Assembly (NCBI GenBank): GCA_963767635.1
Contig: CAVYEM010000001.1
Coordinates: 310,001 to 374,000, forward strand
Source: CAVYEM01 sp963767635
GTDB taxonomy: Bacteria; Vulcanimicrobiota; Vulcanimicrobiia; Vulcanimicrobiales; Vulcanimicrobiaceae
Direction of reading: 5' to 3'
Length of the DNA: 64,000 nucleotides
Shown: piece after piece, positions 52,997 through 61,857 of the stretch
Layout: the number at the start of each line of letters is the position of its first letter
Numbering within the stretch: position 1 is the first letter of the stretch
The notes under the pieces: model-generated
Database searches by the model: none
What the model was told of the DNA's origin: nothing
Seen by the model: the letters and a program-made list of their open reading frames with translations, nothing else
Translations under genes and position numbers: made by a program

Positions 52997-54580
52997 GTGC
53001 TAAAGATCGCGGTGATCGGCGGCGGTACAATGGGGGCCGGAATTGCGTTTGTAGCAGCGGCTTGCGGGTTCGCCGTCGACTTGATCGAGCCCGATGTTGG
53101 GGCACAGGATCGCGCCAAACAGCGAATCGCCAAAGACGCGAATCGCGCGCGCGTGCCGGATGCTCCCTCGCGCATACAGCATTACGCGGCCCTTCCGCAA
53201 GACACGCGCGCCGTGCTCGCGATCGAAGCAGTACCTGAGCGACTGGATCTGAAGCGAACGGTTCTCCACGAATTGGCCGCGCGCATCGACGGCCAGGCGC
53301 TGCTCGCAACGAACACTTCGTCGCTGAGCGTTGCCGACATCGCGCAAGGCGTAGCCGGACCGGATCGCATCCTCGGTTTGCATTTCTTCAATCCGCCCAC
53401 CGCGATGAAACTGGTGGAAATCGTACGCGCGCAGCACACGAGCCAAGAGGCCGTGGAGCGCGCGAGAAACATCGTCGAAAAAATGGGCAAAGTCGCCGTC
53501 GTTGCGGCGGACACTCCCGGTTTCATCGTCAATCGGGTGGCTCGGCCGTTCTATCTTCAGGCGATGCGCGCGTACGAAGCGGGCGTTGCGCCGATCGAAG
53601 AGTTGGATCGCTTGGCCCGGGGCGCCGGATTTCGCATGGGACCGTTCGAGCTCATGGATCTGATCGGAATCGACGTGAACTTCGCGACGTCGGAATCGAT
53701 CTACGAGCGCACGGACGCCGAGCGTTTGGAACCCGTCGCGCTGCAGCGCGAGTTGTGCGCACAAGGTCGCCTGGGTAGAAAAACGGGCGCAGGCTTTTAC
53801 GATTACGCCCAAGGACCGCCGGTTCGCAATGAAGAGATTGAGGCGCCTGCCGCTAAAGCAGACGCGCGCGAGCGGATCGCGGTGCTGGGCTTTGCCGGCA
53901 TCGCGCCCGAATTACGAGAGATGCTGAGCCGCGCGTACGCCGGCGTGGAGATGTGGGAACGCGACGAAGCGCTGGACGACCGCGCGCTCGACGCGACGAT
54001 CGTCTTCGACGTCGGCGACGGCGCGTCGGATCGCGGCTCGGTGGTTGAGAAGCTCGATGCAGCACTCCCACCGGAATCGGTCATCTTCGTGGATGCGTAT
54101 GCGACGGATCTTGACGCACTCGCAAAACGCCTGGCACACCCCGAGCGCGTCGTCGGCTACGGGATCGTATCGTCGCTCGAAGATCAGCGCGTCGTGGAAA
54201 TTGTAGACGCGGAGCACACGAGCGACGATGCGTTGGAACTCGCGCAAGAGCTGTTCGAGTCGATCGGCCGGCGCGTAGTGCTCGTCGAAAACTACGCGGG
54301 GTTGTTCCTCGGACGCACGATCGCGTCGATCGTGAACGAAGCAATGTACGTCGTCGAGGACGACATCGCGCTCGCGGGCGACGTCGATCTCGCCATGCGG
54401 CTGGGCACTAATTATCCGCGCGGGCCGCTCGAATGGGGACGGCAAATCGGCGGCAATCGCATCGCTCGCATTCTGCAGCGGCTCAGCCAAGCCGAAGGCG
54501 CAGCTTTTGCGCCTCACCGCGCGTTATGGGTTCTCGACGTGCAAGACGCGCAAGACGGGCAGGATGAACGGGAATCGTAA
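52997..54580 (+). CDS. 3-hydroxyacyl-CoA dehydrogenase, long PaaH-type
   Basis: 527 aa from GTG at 52997. NAD Rossmann motif LKIAVIGGGTMGAGIAFVAA at the very start; NTSSLSVADIAQGVAGPDRILGLHFFNPP with the catalytic His; TPGFIVNRVARPFYLQAM begins the first C-terminal domain. A second dehydrogenase-like half (residues about 300-520) ends with GTNYPRGPLEWGRQIG. This layout matches enzymes of phenylacetate degradation that oxidise 3-hydroxyadipyl-CoA, but broader fatty-acid roles are possible. Overlaps the thiolase gene by 17 bp. Confidence 0.88.
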   Translation: MLKIAVIGGGTMGAGIAFVAAACGFAVDLIEPDVGAQDRAKQRIAKDANRARVPDAPSRIQHYAALPQDTRAVLAIEAVPERLDLKRTVLHELAARIDGQALLATNTSSLSVADIAQGVAGPDRILGLHFFNPPTAMKLVEIVRAQHTSQEAVERARNIVEKMGKVAVVAADTPGFIVNRVARPFYLQAMRAYEAGVAPIEELDRLARGAGFRMGPFELMDLIGIDVNFATSESIYERTDAERLEPVALQRELCAQGRLGRKTGAGFYDYAQGPPVRNEEIEAPAAKADARERIAVLGFAGIAPELREMLSRAYAGVEMWERDEALDDRALDATIVFDVGDGASDRGSVVEKLDAALPPESVIFVDAYATDLDALAKRLAHPERVVGYGIVSSLEDQRVVEIVDAEHTSDDALELAQELFESIGRRVVLVENYAGLFLGRTIASIVNEAMYVVEDDIALAGDVDLAMRLGTNYPRGPLEWGRQIGGNRIARILQRLSQAEGAAFAPHRALWVLDVQDAQDGQDERES

Positions 54581-55772
54581 CCGCGAGGTCGTCGTCGTGG
54601 ATGCGGTGCGAACGCCAATCGGGCGTTACGGCGGCATGCTGGCGAACGTTCGACCCGACGATCTGGCCGCGAGGGCGATCGCCGCGCTGATCGCACGTAC
54701 CGCCATCGATCCGCGCGCCATCGACGACGTGGTGTTCGGCGCGGCCAATCAAAGCGGTGAAGACAATCGTAACGTCGCTCGCCAGGCGGCGCTGCTGGCC
54801 GGTCTTCCGGTTGAAGTGCCGGGCACGACGGTGAACCGGCTGTGCGGGAGCAGTCTGCAGGCCATCAACTCCGCGGCGCACGCGATTGCGTGGGGCGATG
54901 GCGAGGCGATGATCGCGGGCGGAGTCGAATCGATGACGCGCGCGCCGTTCGTGCAGCTCAAAGCCGAGCGCGCGTTCGATCGCGCGCCGCAAGTGTTTGA
55001 CACGACGATCGGCTGGCGGATGATCAATCCGCGCATGCAAGAGCTCTACCCGCCGATCTCTTTGGGTGAAACGGCGGAAAAAGTGGCGGAGCAGTACGGG
55101 ATCACACGAGAAGAGCAAGATCGCTTCGCGTATGAAAGTCAGATGCGCGCAAAACGCGCGATGGAAGCCGGAGCGTTTGACGACGAATTGGTAACGGTCA
55201 GCGCACGTCGCGGGAAAGAAACAATGCAGCTGGCTACCGACGAACATCCGCGGCCTGACACGACGTTGCAATCGCTCGCAACGCTGAAACCCGCATTCAA
55301 GGCGAACGGCAGCGTGACCGCGGGAAATTCATCCGGAATCAACGACGGCGCTTCGGCGCTCTTGCTGTGCGAAGAGCGTGCCGCGCACGAAATGGGCTTG
55401 AAACCTCTCGCGCGCGTCGTTGCGTGCGCGGCGGCGGGCGTGCATCCCGACGTCATGGGCCTGGGGCCCATACCGGCTGCCCGAAAAGCGCTCGCGCGCG
55501 CCGGCCTGCGCATGCAAGACATCGACTTGGTGGAAATCAACGAGGCCTTCGCCTCGCAATCCATCGCCTGCATGCGCGACCTGGAAATAGACCCCCAGAG
55601 AGCGAACGTCAATGGAGGCGCCATTGCGTTAGGGCACCCGCTGGGCGCGAGCGGCGCGCGCATCGCCACCACGCTGCTGCACGAACTCCGCCGAAGAGGC
55701 GCCCGCTATGGGATGGCAACAATGTGTATCGGGGTGGGACAAGGTATCGCGACAATTTTCGAGAGGATATAA
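54564..55772 (+). CDS. Thiolase (acetyl-CoA acyltransferase, 3-oxoadipyl-CoA thiolase type)
   Basis: 402 aa from ATG at 54564. Active-site Cys in TVNRLCGSSLQAINSAAHAI; His in NVNGGAIALGHPLGASGAR; second Cys in MCIGVGQGIATIFER. Start VVVDAVRTPIGRYGGML is typical. Cleaves a 3-oxoacyl-CoA to acetyl-CoA plus a shortened acyl-CoA; 400 aa length and neighbours fit the PaaJ/PcaF group. Confidence 0.92.
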   Translation: MNGNRNREVVVVDAVRTPIGRYGGMLANVRPDDLAARAIAALIARTAIDPRAIDDVVFGAANQSGEDNRNVARQAALLAGLPVEVPGTTVNRLCGSSLQAINSAAHAIAWGDGEAMIAGGVESMTRAPFVQLKAERAFDRAPQVFDTTIGWRMINPRMQELYPPISLGETAEKVAEQYGITREEQDRFAYESQMRAKRAMEAGAFDDELVTVSARRGKETMQLATDEHPRPDTTLQSLATLKPAFKANGSVTAGNSSGINDGASALLLCEERAAHEMGLKPLARVVACAAAGVHPDVMGLGPIPAARKALARAGLRMQDIDLVEINEAFASQSIACMRDLEIDPQRANVNGGAIALGHPLGASGARIATTLLHELRRRGARYGMATMCIGVGQGIATIFERI

Positions 55773-55780
55773 CGGCAGGC

Positions 55781-57274
55781 ATGACCGTCATCGATTCGCA
55801 ACGCAGCACGAAACTGCTCATCGGCAAAGACTGGGTCGACGCGCACGGCGACCGAACGTACGCGGACCTCAATCCCGCGACGGGAGCAACGCTGGCGCAC
55901 GTTGCGGACGCATCGCAGGACGATGTCGATCGTGCCGTGAGCGCAGCGCGTGCAGCGCTTCAACGCGGCAAGTGGGCGACCATGGCCGCTTCCCGCCGCG
56001 CCAAAATTCTCTACAAGATCGCGCAGTCGATCGCCGAACGCGCGAACGAGCTGGCGCTCTTGGAAGTGCGCGATAACGGCAAGGCGCTTTCCACTGCGAA
56101 AGGCGAACTCAGCGCAATCGTCGATTGCTTCGAGTTCTATGCCGGCGCTGCGACCAAGAATTACGGCGATACGCTGCCCGCGCCGATGCCCGGCTATGTT
56201 GCATACACCGTGCGCGAGGCCGTCGGTGTCGTGGGCGCGATCGTGCCGTGGAACTTTCCGTTGCTGCTCGCATCCTGGAAAGTCGCACCTGCGCTCGCAG
56301 CAGGCTGCGCAGTGGTGCTCAAGCCTGCGCCTTCGACGCCGCTCACGGCGCTGGAGCTCGGGAAAATTGCGCTGGAGGCCGGGCTACCGGAAGGCGTCTT
56401 TGGCGTGCTGACCGGTGAAGGGACGCAGCTCGGTCAAGCGATGGTGGAGCATCCCGGCATCGACAAAATTGCCTTTACCGGCAGCACCGCAACGGGCAGA
56501 CACGTAGCCGAAACAGCGGCTCGCACGCTCAAGCGCGTGACCTTAGAACTAGGCGGCAAATCTCCCTCGATCGTTTTCGACGATGCCGACATTGCGCAGG
56601 CAGTCAACGGCGCGCTCTACGGCATTTTTTACAACGCCGGTCAGACGTGCGAGGCGCGCTCCCGCGTGCTGCTGCACGAGCGGATTGCCGACGACTTCAT
56701 CGCTTCGTTCCAGGAAAAGGCCGCCAAGCTTCGCATCGGAGATCCTGAAGATCCCCGCACGCAGATCGGCGCCATCACCATGCGGGAACAGTTCGAAAAG
56801 ATTCGCAGCTACTGCGAGCTCGCCGCAACCGAAGGCGCGACGAAGCTCTTCGGTGGAGGTCCTGCGAGTGTGGGCGGCAATTTCGAACGGGGCTGGTTTT
56901 GGAACGCGACCGCGTTCGAAGGTGTCCCGACCAGCCGCATCGCGCGGGAAGAAGTTTTCGGACCCGTCGTGACGTTCATGCGCTTCAAGGACGAAGCGCA
57001 CGCCATCGAACTTGCCAACGACACGGAATACGGCCTATCGGCGAGCATCTGGTCACAGAACCTGGGTCGCGTGCATCGCGTAAGCAATGCGCTGCATAGC
57101 GGAACGGTTGCCGTCAACACACCCTACTCCGTTTTTCCGGGCGTGCCGTTCGGCGGATACAAACAGTCGGGATACGGGCGGGAGCTCGGCCTCGAAACGA
57201 TGGCAGCGTATTCCGAAACCAAGAGCGTGATTGCCTACATCGGGGAAAAAAGCATCGACCCCTTTGGGGTTTGA
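55781..57274 (+). CDS. NAD(P)-dependent aldehyde dehydrogenase
   Basis: 497 aa from ATG at 55781, 8 bp after the thiolase. Motifs: GVVGAIVPWNFPLLLASWKVAPALAAG, FTGSTATGRHVAE, catalytic Glu in LELGGKSPSIVF, catalytic Cys in NAGQTCEARSRV and EEVFGPVVTFMRF. Betaine-aldehyde/phenylacetaldehyde-like class. In this cluster it may oxidise a semialdehyde or aryl aldehyde feeding the CoA pathway (inference). Confidence 0.93.
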   Translation: MTVIDSQRSTKLLIGKDWVDAHGDRTYADLNPATGATLAHVADASQDDVDRAVSAARAALQRGKWATMAASRRAKILYKIAQSIAERANELALLEVRDNGKALSTAKGELSAIVDCFEFYAGAATKNYGDTLPAPMPGYVAYTVREAVGVVGAIVPWNFPLLLASWKVAPALAAGCAVVLKPAPSTPLTALELGKIALEAGLPEGVFGVLTGEGTQLGQAMVEHPGIDKIAFTGSTATGRHVAETAARTLKRVTLELGGKSPSIVFDDADIAQAVNGALYGIFYNAGQTCEARSRVLLHERIADDFIASFQEKAAKLRIGDPEDPRTQIGAITMREQFEKIRSYCELAATEGATKLFGGGPASVGGNFERGWFWNATAFEGVPTSRIAREEVFGPVVTFMRFKDEAHAIELANDTEYGLSASIWSQNLGRVHRVSNALHSGTVAVNTPYSVFPGVPFGGYKQSGYGRELGLETMAAYSETKSVIAYIGEKSIDPFGV

Positions 57275-57376
57275 GGAGCCGCCATCGAACCGCTCAGAAT
57301 CGGAACGACGTACCAGACGACATACGGAACGCTGTGGAAGGACGGCGACTATTTCGCGCGCGGTACGCGCGTCACC

Positions 57377-57607
57377 GTGGTCGGCTTGCATTTGGACGAG
57401 GGGTTCTGCGTGCGGTTTCCCGCAGAAGTCGAGGGGATGCCGCTGGAAACGTGGGAGGAGTGGAGCGAAATGGATTTTTTGGCGGAAGAGGGCACCATTG
57501 AAACGGGCGCATCGGTATCGCAAGCGATGCTGGCCGAAGCGCGCGAAGTTCTGCGCGACGCCGAGGATGGCTGCCATCTGCATCTGCACGAGGATGAAGC
57601 GCTGTAG
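57377..57607 (+). CDS. Small acidic hypothetical protein
   Basis: 76 aa from GTG at 57377, rich in Glu and Asp (MDFLAEEGTIETGASVSQAM), ending HLHLHEDEAL. The same frame is open back to 57275 and reads IEPLRIGTTYQTTYGTLWKD, which looks like real protein. GAGGAG lies 5 nt before an ATC at 57284, so the natural start may be a non-standard ATC (108 aa product). Follows the aldehyde dehydrogenase. No family recognised. Confidence 0.6.
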   Translation: MVGLHLDEGFCVRFPAEVEGMPLETWEEWSEMDFLAEEGTIETGASVSQAMLAEAREVLRDAEDGCHLHLHEDEAL

Positions 57608-57619
57608 GGAAGGCCTGAT

Positions 57620-57880
57620 TTAGCGAGCAGATTCACGTTTGTCACGGTGAGCCTGTCGAACCATGACCCAGCGCAGTCGAGGCCGCGCAAATGGGATCGA
57701 CTTTCCGAGTACGTCTTTGCCGGCAACGTCGCCCAAAACACGCAACTCCTCTTCGGGTAACGACCAGACGCCCCATGCCATGGGATTGCGTGCCAACTGT
57801 TTGCCATGCGCGCTCTGGTACGAATCACTTTGGGCATCCCAATGCGCGCGGTTTCGGCGTGCATGCTCGCTCAGATCCAT
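57620..57880 (-). pseudogene. Truncated SAM-dependent methyltransferase N-terminus
   Basis: MDLSEHARRNRAHWDAQSDS and AHGKQLARNPMAWGVWSLPE are the start of a class I methyltransferase family; the sequence stops at VLGDVAGKDVL, exactly before the glycine-rich SAM motif, and runs into unrelated codons and then a TCGACAGGCTC-type repeat (encoding MVRQAHR). About three quarters of the gene is missing. The repeat at the break suggests a deletion next to it. Confidence 0.75.
57641..57667 (-). repeat. TCGACAGGCTC-type interspersed repeat at a gene truncation point
   Basis: Reverse strand reads GTCATGGTTCGACAGGCTCA followed by CCGTGAC; same core as 2005-2021 and the pair at 35986-36055. Confidence 0.7.
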
Positions 57881-57883
57881 TCG

Positions 57884-58717
57884 TCACTCCTGCGCCGCGC
57901 GGAAATGCCGTTCGGCTTTGCCCGAAATAAGCGCGTAATATTCGCGGAACAGCGACGCGGCGACGGTGCCCGACCAGTGCGGCGGCAGGAGTGTGCTCGG
58001 CAACCCCGGATCGACGTACGTGAACTTGCGATAGTCGTGCACGAGCCACATGCGTTCGACGAACGCTTCGTCGTCGCGCAGGCCATGGGCTGCGCGTTCG
58101 TTCTGCAAACGGGGCTCGTAGCGCGCGGCAAACTCGCGATATTGCCGCCCGATCGCCGGCAGATCCCAACACCGTTCGAGCAGCTGACGGTCGGTGTGCG
58201 GCCCCAAATACTCCGCAGTGAAAAGATCCACGTTGTCGAGCACGCCGTTCGACTCGGCCGCGTCGCGCGCCGTGTCGAGCGCGTCGTGTGGAGACAGCCA
58301 CGTCGATGCCGAAAGCGGCGCCCAGCCGAGCACGGCCAGGTCTTTTCGCAGCCCGTCGCGCCCCTCGCGCCGGCTTTCCGCCACGGAGTACGTGAGCATG
58401 CGCCAGGATCCGTCCCACTCGACGACGGGCCCGTAGATGCGCGGGCTGATCTCCTCGACTCGCCGGCGTCCGCGTTCGGTTAAGGCGTAGAACGAACGAT
58501 TGCCGCGTTTACGCGCCGCGAGCCAGCCCTGGCGCGACATGCGGGACACCGCTTGCCGGACGGCCTGCTCGGACAGGCCGAATTCGCCCATGAGCCGGAT
58601 CAGTGCGCCCACCCAAAGCTCGTCATTCGAATCGGGTTCGCGATGAACAAAGTCACCGAACAACGTGTAGATGAACGAGTTTGGGCGAGTGACCGCCCGC
58701 CGCTCATCAGCTGGCAT
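57884..58717 (-). CDS. paaX: PaaX-family transcriptional repressor
   Basis: 277 aa from ATG at 58717 (AAGGAG upstream). N-terminal winged helix: SFIYTLFGDFVHRE, LIRLMGEFGLSEQAVRQAVSRMSRQGWL, RGNRSFYALTERGRRRVEE. The middle and C-terminal domains have WDGSWRMLTYSV and the tail WLVHDYRKFTYVDPGLPSTLLPPHWSG typical of PaaX. PaaX represses aromatic-CoA catabolic operons and is released by an aryl-CoA. Divergent from the boxB-like gene, its probable target. Confidence 0.9.
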   Translation of the reverse strand: MPADERRAVTRPNSFIYTLFGDFVHREPDSNDELWVGALIRLMGEFGLSEQAVRQAVSRMSRQGWLAARKRGNRSFYALTERGRRRVEEISPRIYGPVVEWDGSWRMLTYSVAESRREGRDGLRKDLAVLGWAPLSASTWLSPHDALDTARDAAESNGVLDNVDLFTAEYLGPHTDRQLLERCWDLPAIGRQYREFAARYEPRLQNERAAHGLRDDEAFVERMWLVHDYRKFTYVDPGLPSTLLPPHWSGTVAASLFREYYALISGKAERHFRAAQE

Positions 58718-58732
58718 GCGCTTTGCGTCTCC

Positions 58733-58761
58733 TTGACTTTGCACGGCAGGCGATTTAGTAT
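58733..58761 (+). promoter_or_regulatory. Predicted sigma-70 promoter of the boxB-like operon
   Basis: TTGACT (58733-58738), 17-bp spacer, TAGTAT (58756-58761). The opposite strand has TATACT at 58762-58757 as a possible paaX -10, so the divergent promoters overlap. A small TCGT-TTTC-ACGA inverted repeat lies just downstream and could be part of the PaaX operator. Confidence 0.5.
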
Positions 58762-58828
58762 AACATCGTTTTCACGACAGAGAAGAAAATCGTCATGCTC
58801 GCAGAAAGTATGGCTGGAAGAGGTTTCA

Positions 58829-59956
58829 ATGGCACGTATTTCCACCTTCGACGACTGGCTCGATTTGCTCAAAGAGTGGCAAAACGACATCGGCCTGAAC
58901 ACCGAGCTCATCGAGCGGTACATGCCGGGCTATCAGTTTGAAGCCAAATACGGCGAACTTCCTACCGGCGAGATCTACTTCGGCGACTTTCGCGGCGAGC
59001 GCCGTTGGGAGAAGCTGCTCGAGATTCCCGATCAACGCATGCGCGACGCGCTGCTCAACATGATCGTGTATCAGGGCGACACGGAATTCGCCTCCAACGA
59101 ACAGCAGCGGTTCCTCGTGAACAATGCGCCATCCGAATACGATCTCGCATCGCTAGTGCGGATCATGGTCGAGGAAACGCGCCATGGGTACCAGATGTGT
59201 CATCTACTCGTAAGCCACTTCGGGCAAGACGGGAAGATCGAAGCGCAGAAGCTGCTCGAACGCCGCGCATTCGGCAAGAAAAATCGCCTGCTCAACGCGT
59301 TCAACGACGACGTCACGCACTGGCTTGACTTTTTCGCCTATACCAATTTCATGGATCGCGACGGCAAATTCCAACTGACCATGCTTTCGCATTCGGGGTT
59401 CGCTCCGCTGGCGCAGTCCATGGGTCCGATGCTGCGGGAGGAATCGTACCACATGGGGACCGGCATCTCCGGACTCCGGCGCATCGCGCAAGCAAACGTC
59501 ATTCCGGTCGAGCTGCAGCAGAAGTATTACAACAAGTGGGTGTCAGGCTCGCTGGATCTCTTCGGCACGGATCATTCTGGTTCGGCCCAGTGGGCGTACA
59601 CGTGGGGCATCAAAGGCCGCGTCGACGAGGACAAGACCGCCGACTCGGCAGACAAAGAGCATCTCAACGAACGCGCTCGCGGACAATTCTACGAAGAGTG
59701 CTTGAAGACCATCGAGCGCGTGAACGCCGTCAATCCTAGCGAAACCAAGCTCTATATGCCCGACATGCGCTTCAATCGGCAGATCGGCGCATACGCAGGC
59801 CAGTACTGGAGCGTTGACGGCCGTGAATTGACGCGCGAAGAATGGGAGCAGTACATTGCGAGCGTTCTGCCGACTCCGCAGGACGATCAGCGTTTGAAAG
59901 ACTACTTTAAAGATCCGTCTTGGATCAGCCCAAAAGGCAAAAGTGAGGCAGCGTAA
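58829..59956 (+). CDS. BoxB-like di-iron epoxidase (benzoyl-CoA 2,3-epoxidase/PaaA superfamily)
   Basis: 375 aa from ATG at 58829 with AGAGG upstream. Aligns by eye with benzoyl-CoA epoxidase BoxB through the core: QGDTEFASNEQQRFL, IMVEETRHGYQMCHLLVSHFG, LERRAF, FMDRDGKFQLTMLSHSGFAPLA and MLREESYHMGTG. The di-iron ligands are kept: Glu in QGDTE, ExxH in EETRH, Asp in DRDGKF and ExxH in EESYH. It is about 100 residues shorter than classical BoxB (about 470 aa). The substrate could be benzoyl-CoA or another aryl-CoA. No BoxA reductase or BoxC lyase is nearby, so electron supply must come from elsewhere. Confidence 0.82.
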   Translation: MARISTFDDWLDLLKEWQNDIGLNTELIERYMPGYQFEAKYGELPTGEIYFGDFRGERRWEKLLEIPDQRMRDALLNMIVYQGDTEFASNEQQRFLVNNAPSEYDLASLVRIMVEETRHGYQMCHLLVSHFGQDGKIEAQKLLERRAFGKKNRLLNAFNDDVTHWLDFFAYTNFMDRDGKFQLTMLSHSGFAPLAQSMGPMLREESYHMGTGISGLRRIAQANVIPVELQQKYYNKWVSGSLDLFGTDHSGSAQWAYTWGIKGRVDEDKTADSADKEHLNERARGQFYEECLKTIERVNAVNPSETKLYMPDMRFNRQIGAYAGQYWSVDGRELTREEWEQYIASVLPTPQDDQRLKDYFKDPSWISPKGKSEAA

Positions 59957-60813
59957 TGACTTCAACCACGGCTAACGACGCGGTGCAAACGCCGTTCGGA
60001 CGCGAAGGCCGGCAATTCGACGGCAAACGCGTGATCGAGTACTCAAAGGACGGCCATGTTGCAGTCATCGAGATGGACGACCCGCCCGCCAACACGTACA
60101 CGCACGAGATGATGCGACAGCTGGACGAAGCGATTCTCGACACGCGCTTCGATCAAGACGTCGAAGTCTTGCTGCTCACCGGAAGAGGCGAGAAGTTTTT
60201 TTCGGCCGGCGCGAACATCAGCATGCTCAATAGCGTCACTCCGGAATTCAAATACAACTTCTGCCTGCACGCCAATGAAACGCTCTCGCGCCTCGAGCAA
60301 ACACCGAAGCTGGTGATCGCCGCGCTGAACGGGCATTGCGTGGGCGGCGGCTTGGAAATCGCTATGGCGTGCGATATTCGGATTGCTCGCCAGGACGCGG
60401 GAAAAATCGGTCTGCCTGAGGTCGCTTTAGGCGTTTTGCCCGGAACCGGCGGCACACAGCGCCTCGCGCGGCTGGTGGGTAAATCGCGCGCGATCGAACT
60501 GATGGCCATGGGCCGTACCTTCAGCTTCGAACAGGCGCTGGAGTGGGGAATGATCAGCGACATTTACGAGGGCGACGCGCAGAGTTTTCGGGAGCAGGTC
60601 GTTGCTTATGCCAAGCAGTTCACCACGCCGAACAAAGCGCCGATGGCCGTGGGACACATCAAGCGGGCCGTGCAAACAGGCTTGGAACTGCCGCTCAACG
60701 ATGCGCTGGCGCTGGAACGGGAACTTCAGTCGCTGCTGTTCAAAAGCGACGATGCCAAAGAAGGCATCGCCGCTTACAACGAAAAGCGAATGGCTCGCTT
60801 CAAGAACAAATAG
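59956..60813 (+). CDS. Enoyl-CoA hydratase/isomerase
   Basis: 285 aa; start overlaps the boxB-like stop (TAATG). Crotonase-fold blocks: VAVIEMDDPPANTYTHEMM, oxyanion site EKFFSAGANISML, and LNGHCVGGGLEIAMACDIRIA; active Glu region GKIGLPEVALGVLPGTGGTQRLARLVG. Far shorter than BoxC (about 550 aa), so it is an ordinary hydratase/isomerase that may act on the ring-opened or epoxide product. Coupled translation implies it works on the epoxidase product. Confidence 0.88.
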   Translation: MTSTTANDAVQTPFGREGRQFDGKRVIEYSKDGHVAVIEMDDPPANTYTHEMMRQLDEAILDTRFDQDVEVLLLTGRGEKFFSAGANISMLNSVTPEFKYNFCLHANETLSRLEQTPKLVIAALNGHCVGGGLEIAMACDIRIARQDAGKIGLPEVALGVLPGTGGTQRLARLVGKSRAIELMAMGRTFSFEQALEWGMISDIYEGDAQSFREQVVAYAKQFTTPNKAPMAVGHIKRAVQTGLELPLNDALALERELQSLLFKSDDAKEGIAAYNEKRMARFKNK

Positions 60814-60829
60814 GGCTGCCGGACTGCAA

Positions 60830-61399
60830 TCAGTGCGCGAAGCCGTCGCTCGATGTGGACGCCGCGCGTTGATTCGAAACGACGTGCACAGTCTGATCGA
60901 CGAACGTCGTGAACGTCTTGGATGAATCGATCGTCACGTTCTTTCCGCGCACCCAATTGTGCGCGAACAGACCGACGGGGCCCAGAAGCAGCGTGCTGGC
61001 AATGGTCGCGGTGGAAGATTTTCCTGAGCTTCCCTCCCCGGTCTTGTTTTTCTTCACGCTGTCCAAGCGAATCTTTTCCCCGTCCACGGCATAAATGTAG
61101 TCGAACCGCAAACCGAGGTTGCCTGCGTGTCCGTGGCCACCGGCGCGATCGACCGACGCTACCGTTCCTTGGCCTTCGGATCCGCGCGCGATAACCACAT
61201 AGTTGTCGACCACCACGTTGTCGTCGGCCTTGAAGTGGAACGTGTCGCCGACGTTGGCCGTGCCGGAATCGATCGTATCGACTATGCGAATCGGCACGGA
61301 AGTGCCGCCGGGGATCGCAACGCGTGTTGCCGCGACGCCGGCAAGCGGAAGAGCCGCCACGGTGAGGGCGGCGAGGGTTGCAATGCAGATTTTGCCCAT
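60830..61399 (-). CDS. Secreted protein of unknown function
   Basis: 189 aa from ATG at 61399 (GGAG 8 nt upstream). Signal KICIATLAALTVAALPLAGVAA. Then VAIPGGTSVPIRIVDTIDSG, VGDTFHFKADDNVVVDNYVVIARG, which resembles small beta-barrel domains of bacterial TrbI/conjugal-type or SAF-like folds; the end SKTFTTFVDQTVHV is also beta-rich. No catalytic motif seen. Confidence 0.7.
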   Translation of the reverse strand: MGKICIATLAALTVAALPLAGVAATRVAIPGGTSVPIRIVDTIDSGTANVGDTFHFKADDNVVVDNYVVIARGSEGQGTVASVDRAGGHGHAGNLGLRFDYIYAVDGEKIRLDSVKKNKTGEGSSGKSSTATIASTLLLGPVGLFAHNWVRGKNVTIDSSKTFTTFVDQTVHVVSNQRAASTSSDGFAH

Positions 61400-61617
61400 T
61401 TCAAACACTCCGGTGAAGACAGGAAAAGCGTGAACCGACAAGCCAGTTCAAGTGCCGGATGCTTCGCCGTAGGGCGGCCCCGCTCATGCGCGGGAAGAGG
61501 GACAAAACCCAAACGCGAATCCCGGTCGGGATGATTGAGGCAGGGACGATTCCTTGCCGGCGCCGCCTTGTTGCTTTGCTCGGCCAGGACGACGGCAAGC
61601 CGCTGTAGGTCCATCGA

Positions 61618-61857
61618 ATGCGCCGCTGGGAAACGTTGATCGCTTTGCTCGCCGTTGTGCTGGCGAGCCTTTCCGCGGCGAACATCGGGGGGCGGCCACG
61701 CCCGGTGCTCGCGTTTGCGGCGATCGCGGTTTTGGCGGCGCTGCTCTACGCGCGCTTACGCATGAGCCTGCGCACCGGACGGCGTAAACGCACTTTCGAT
61801 GCCTACGAGCGCGCGCTGCGCATTCAAGAGCGGCGTGAGGGCAAATATCGGCGGTAG
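61618..61857 (+). CDS. Small membrane protein
   Basis: 79 aa with two hydrophobic helices (LIALLAVVLASLSAANIG, VLAFAAIAVLAALLYARL) and a strongly basic C-terminal tail (RTGRRKRTFDAYERALRIQE). No family recognised; weak ribosome site. 61442-61617 upstream shows nothing else. Confidence 0.5.
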   Translation: MRRWETLIALLAVVLASLSAANIGGRPRPVLAFAAIAVLAALLYARLRMSLRTGRRKRTFDAYERALRIQERREGKYRR

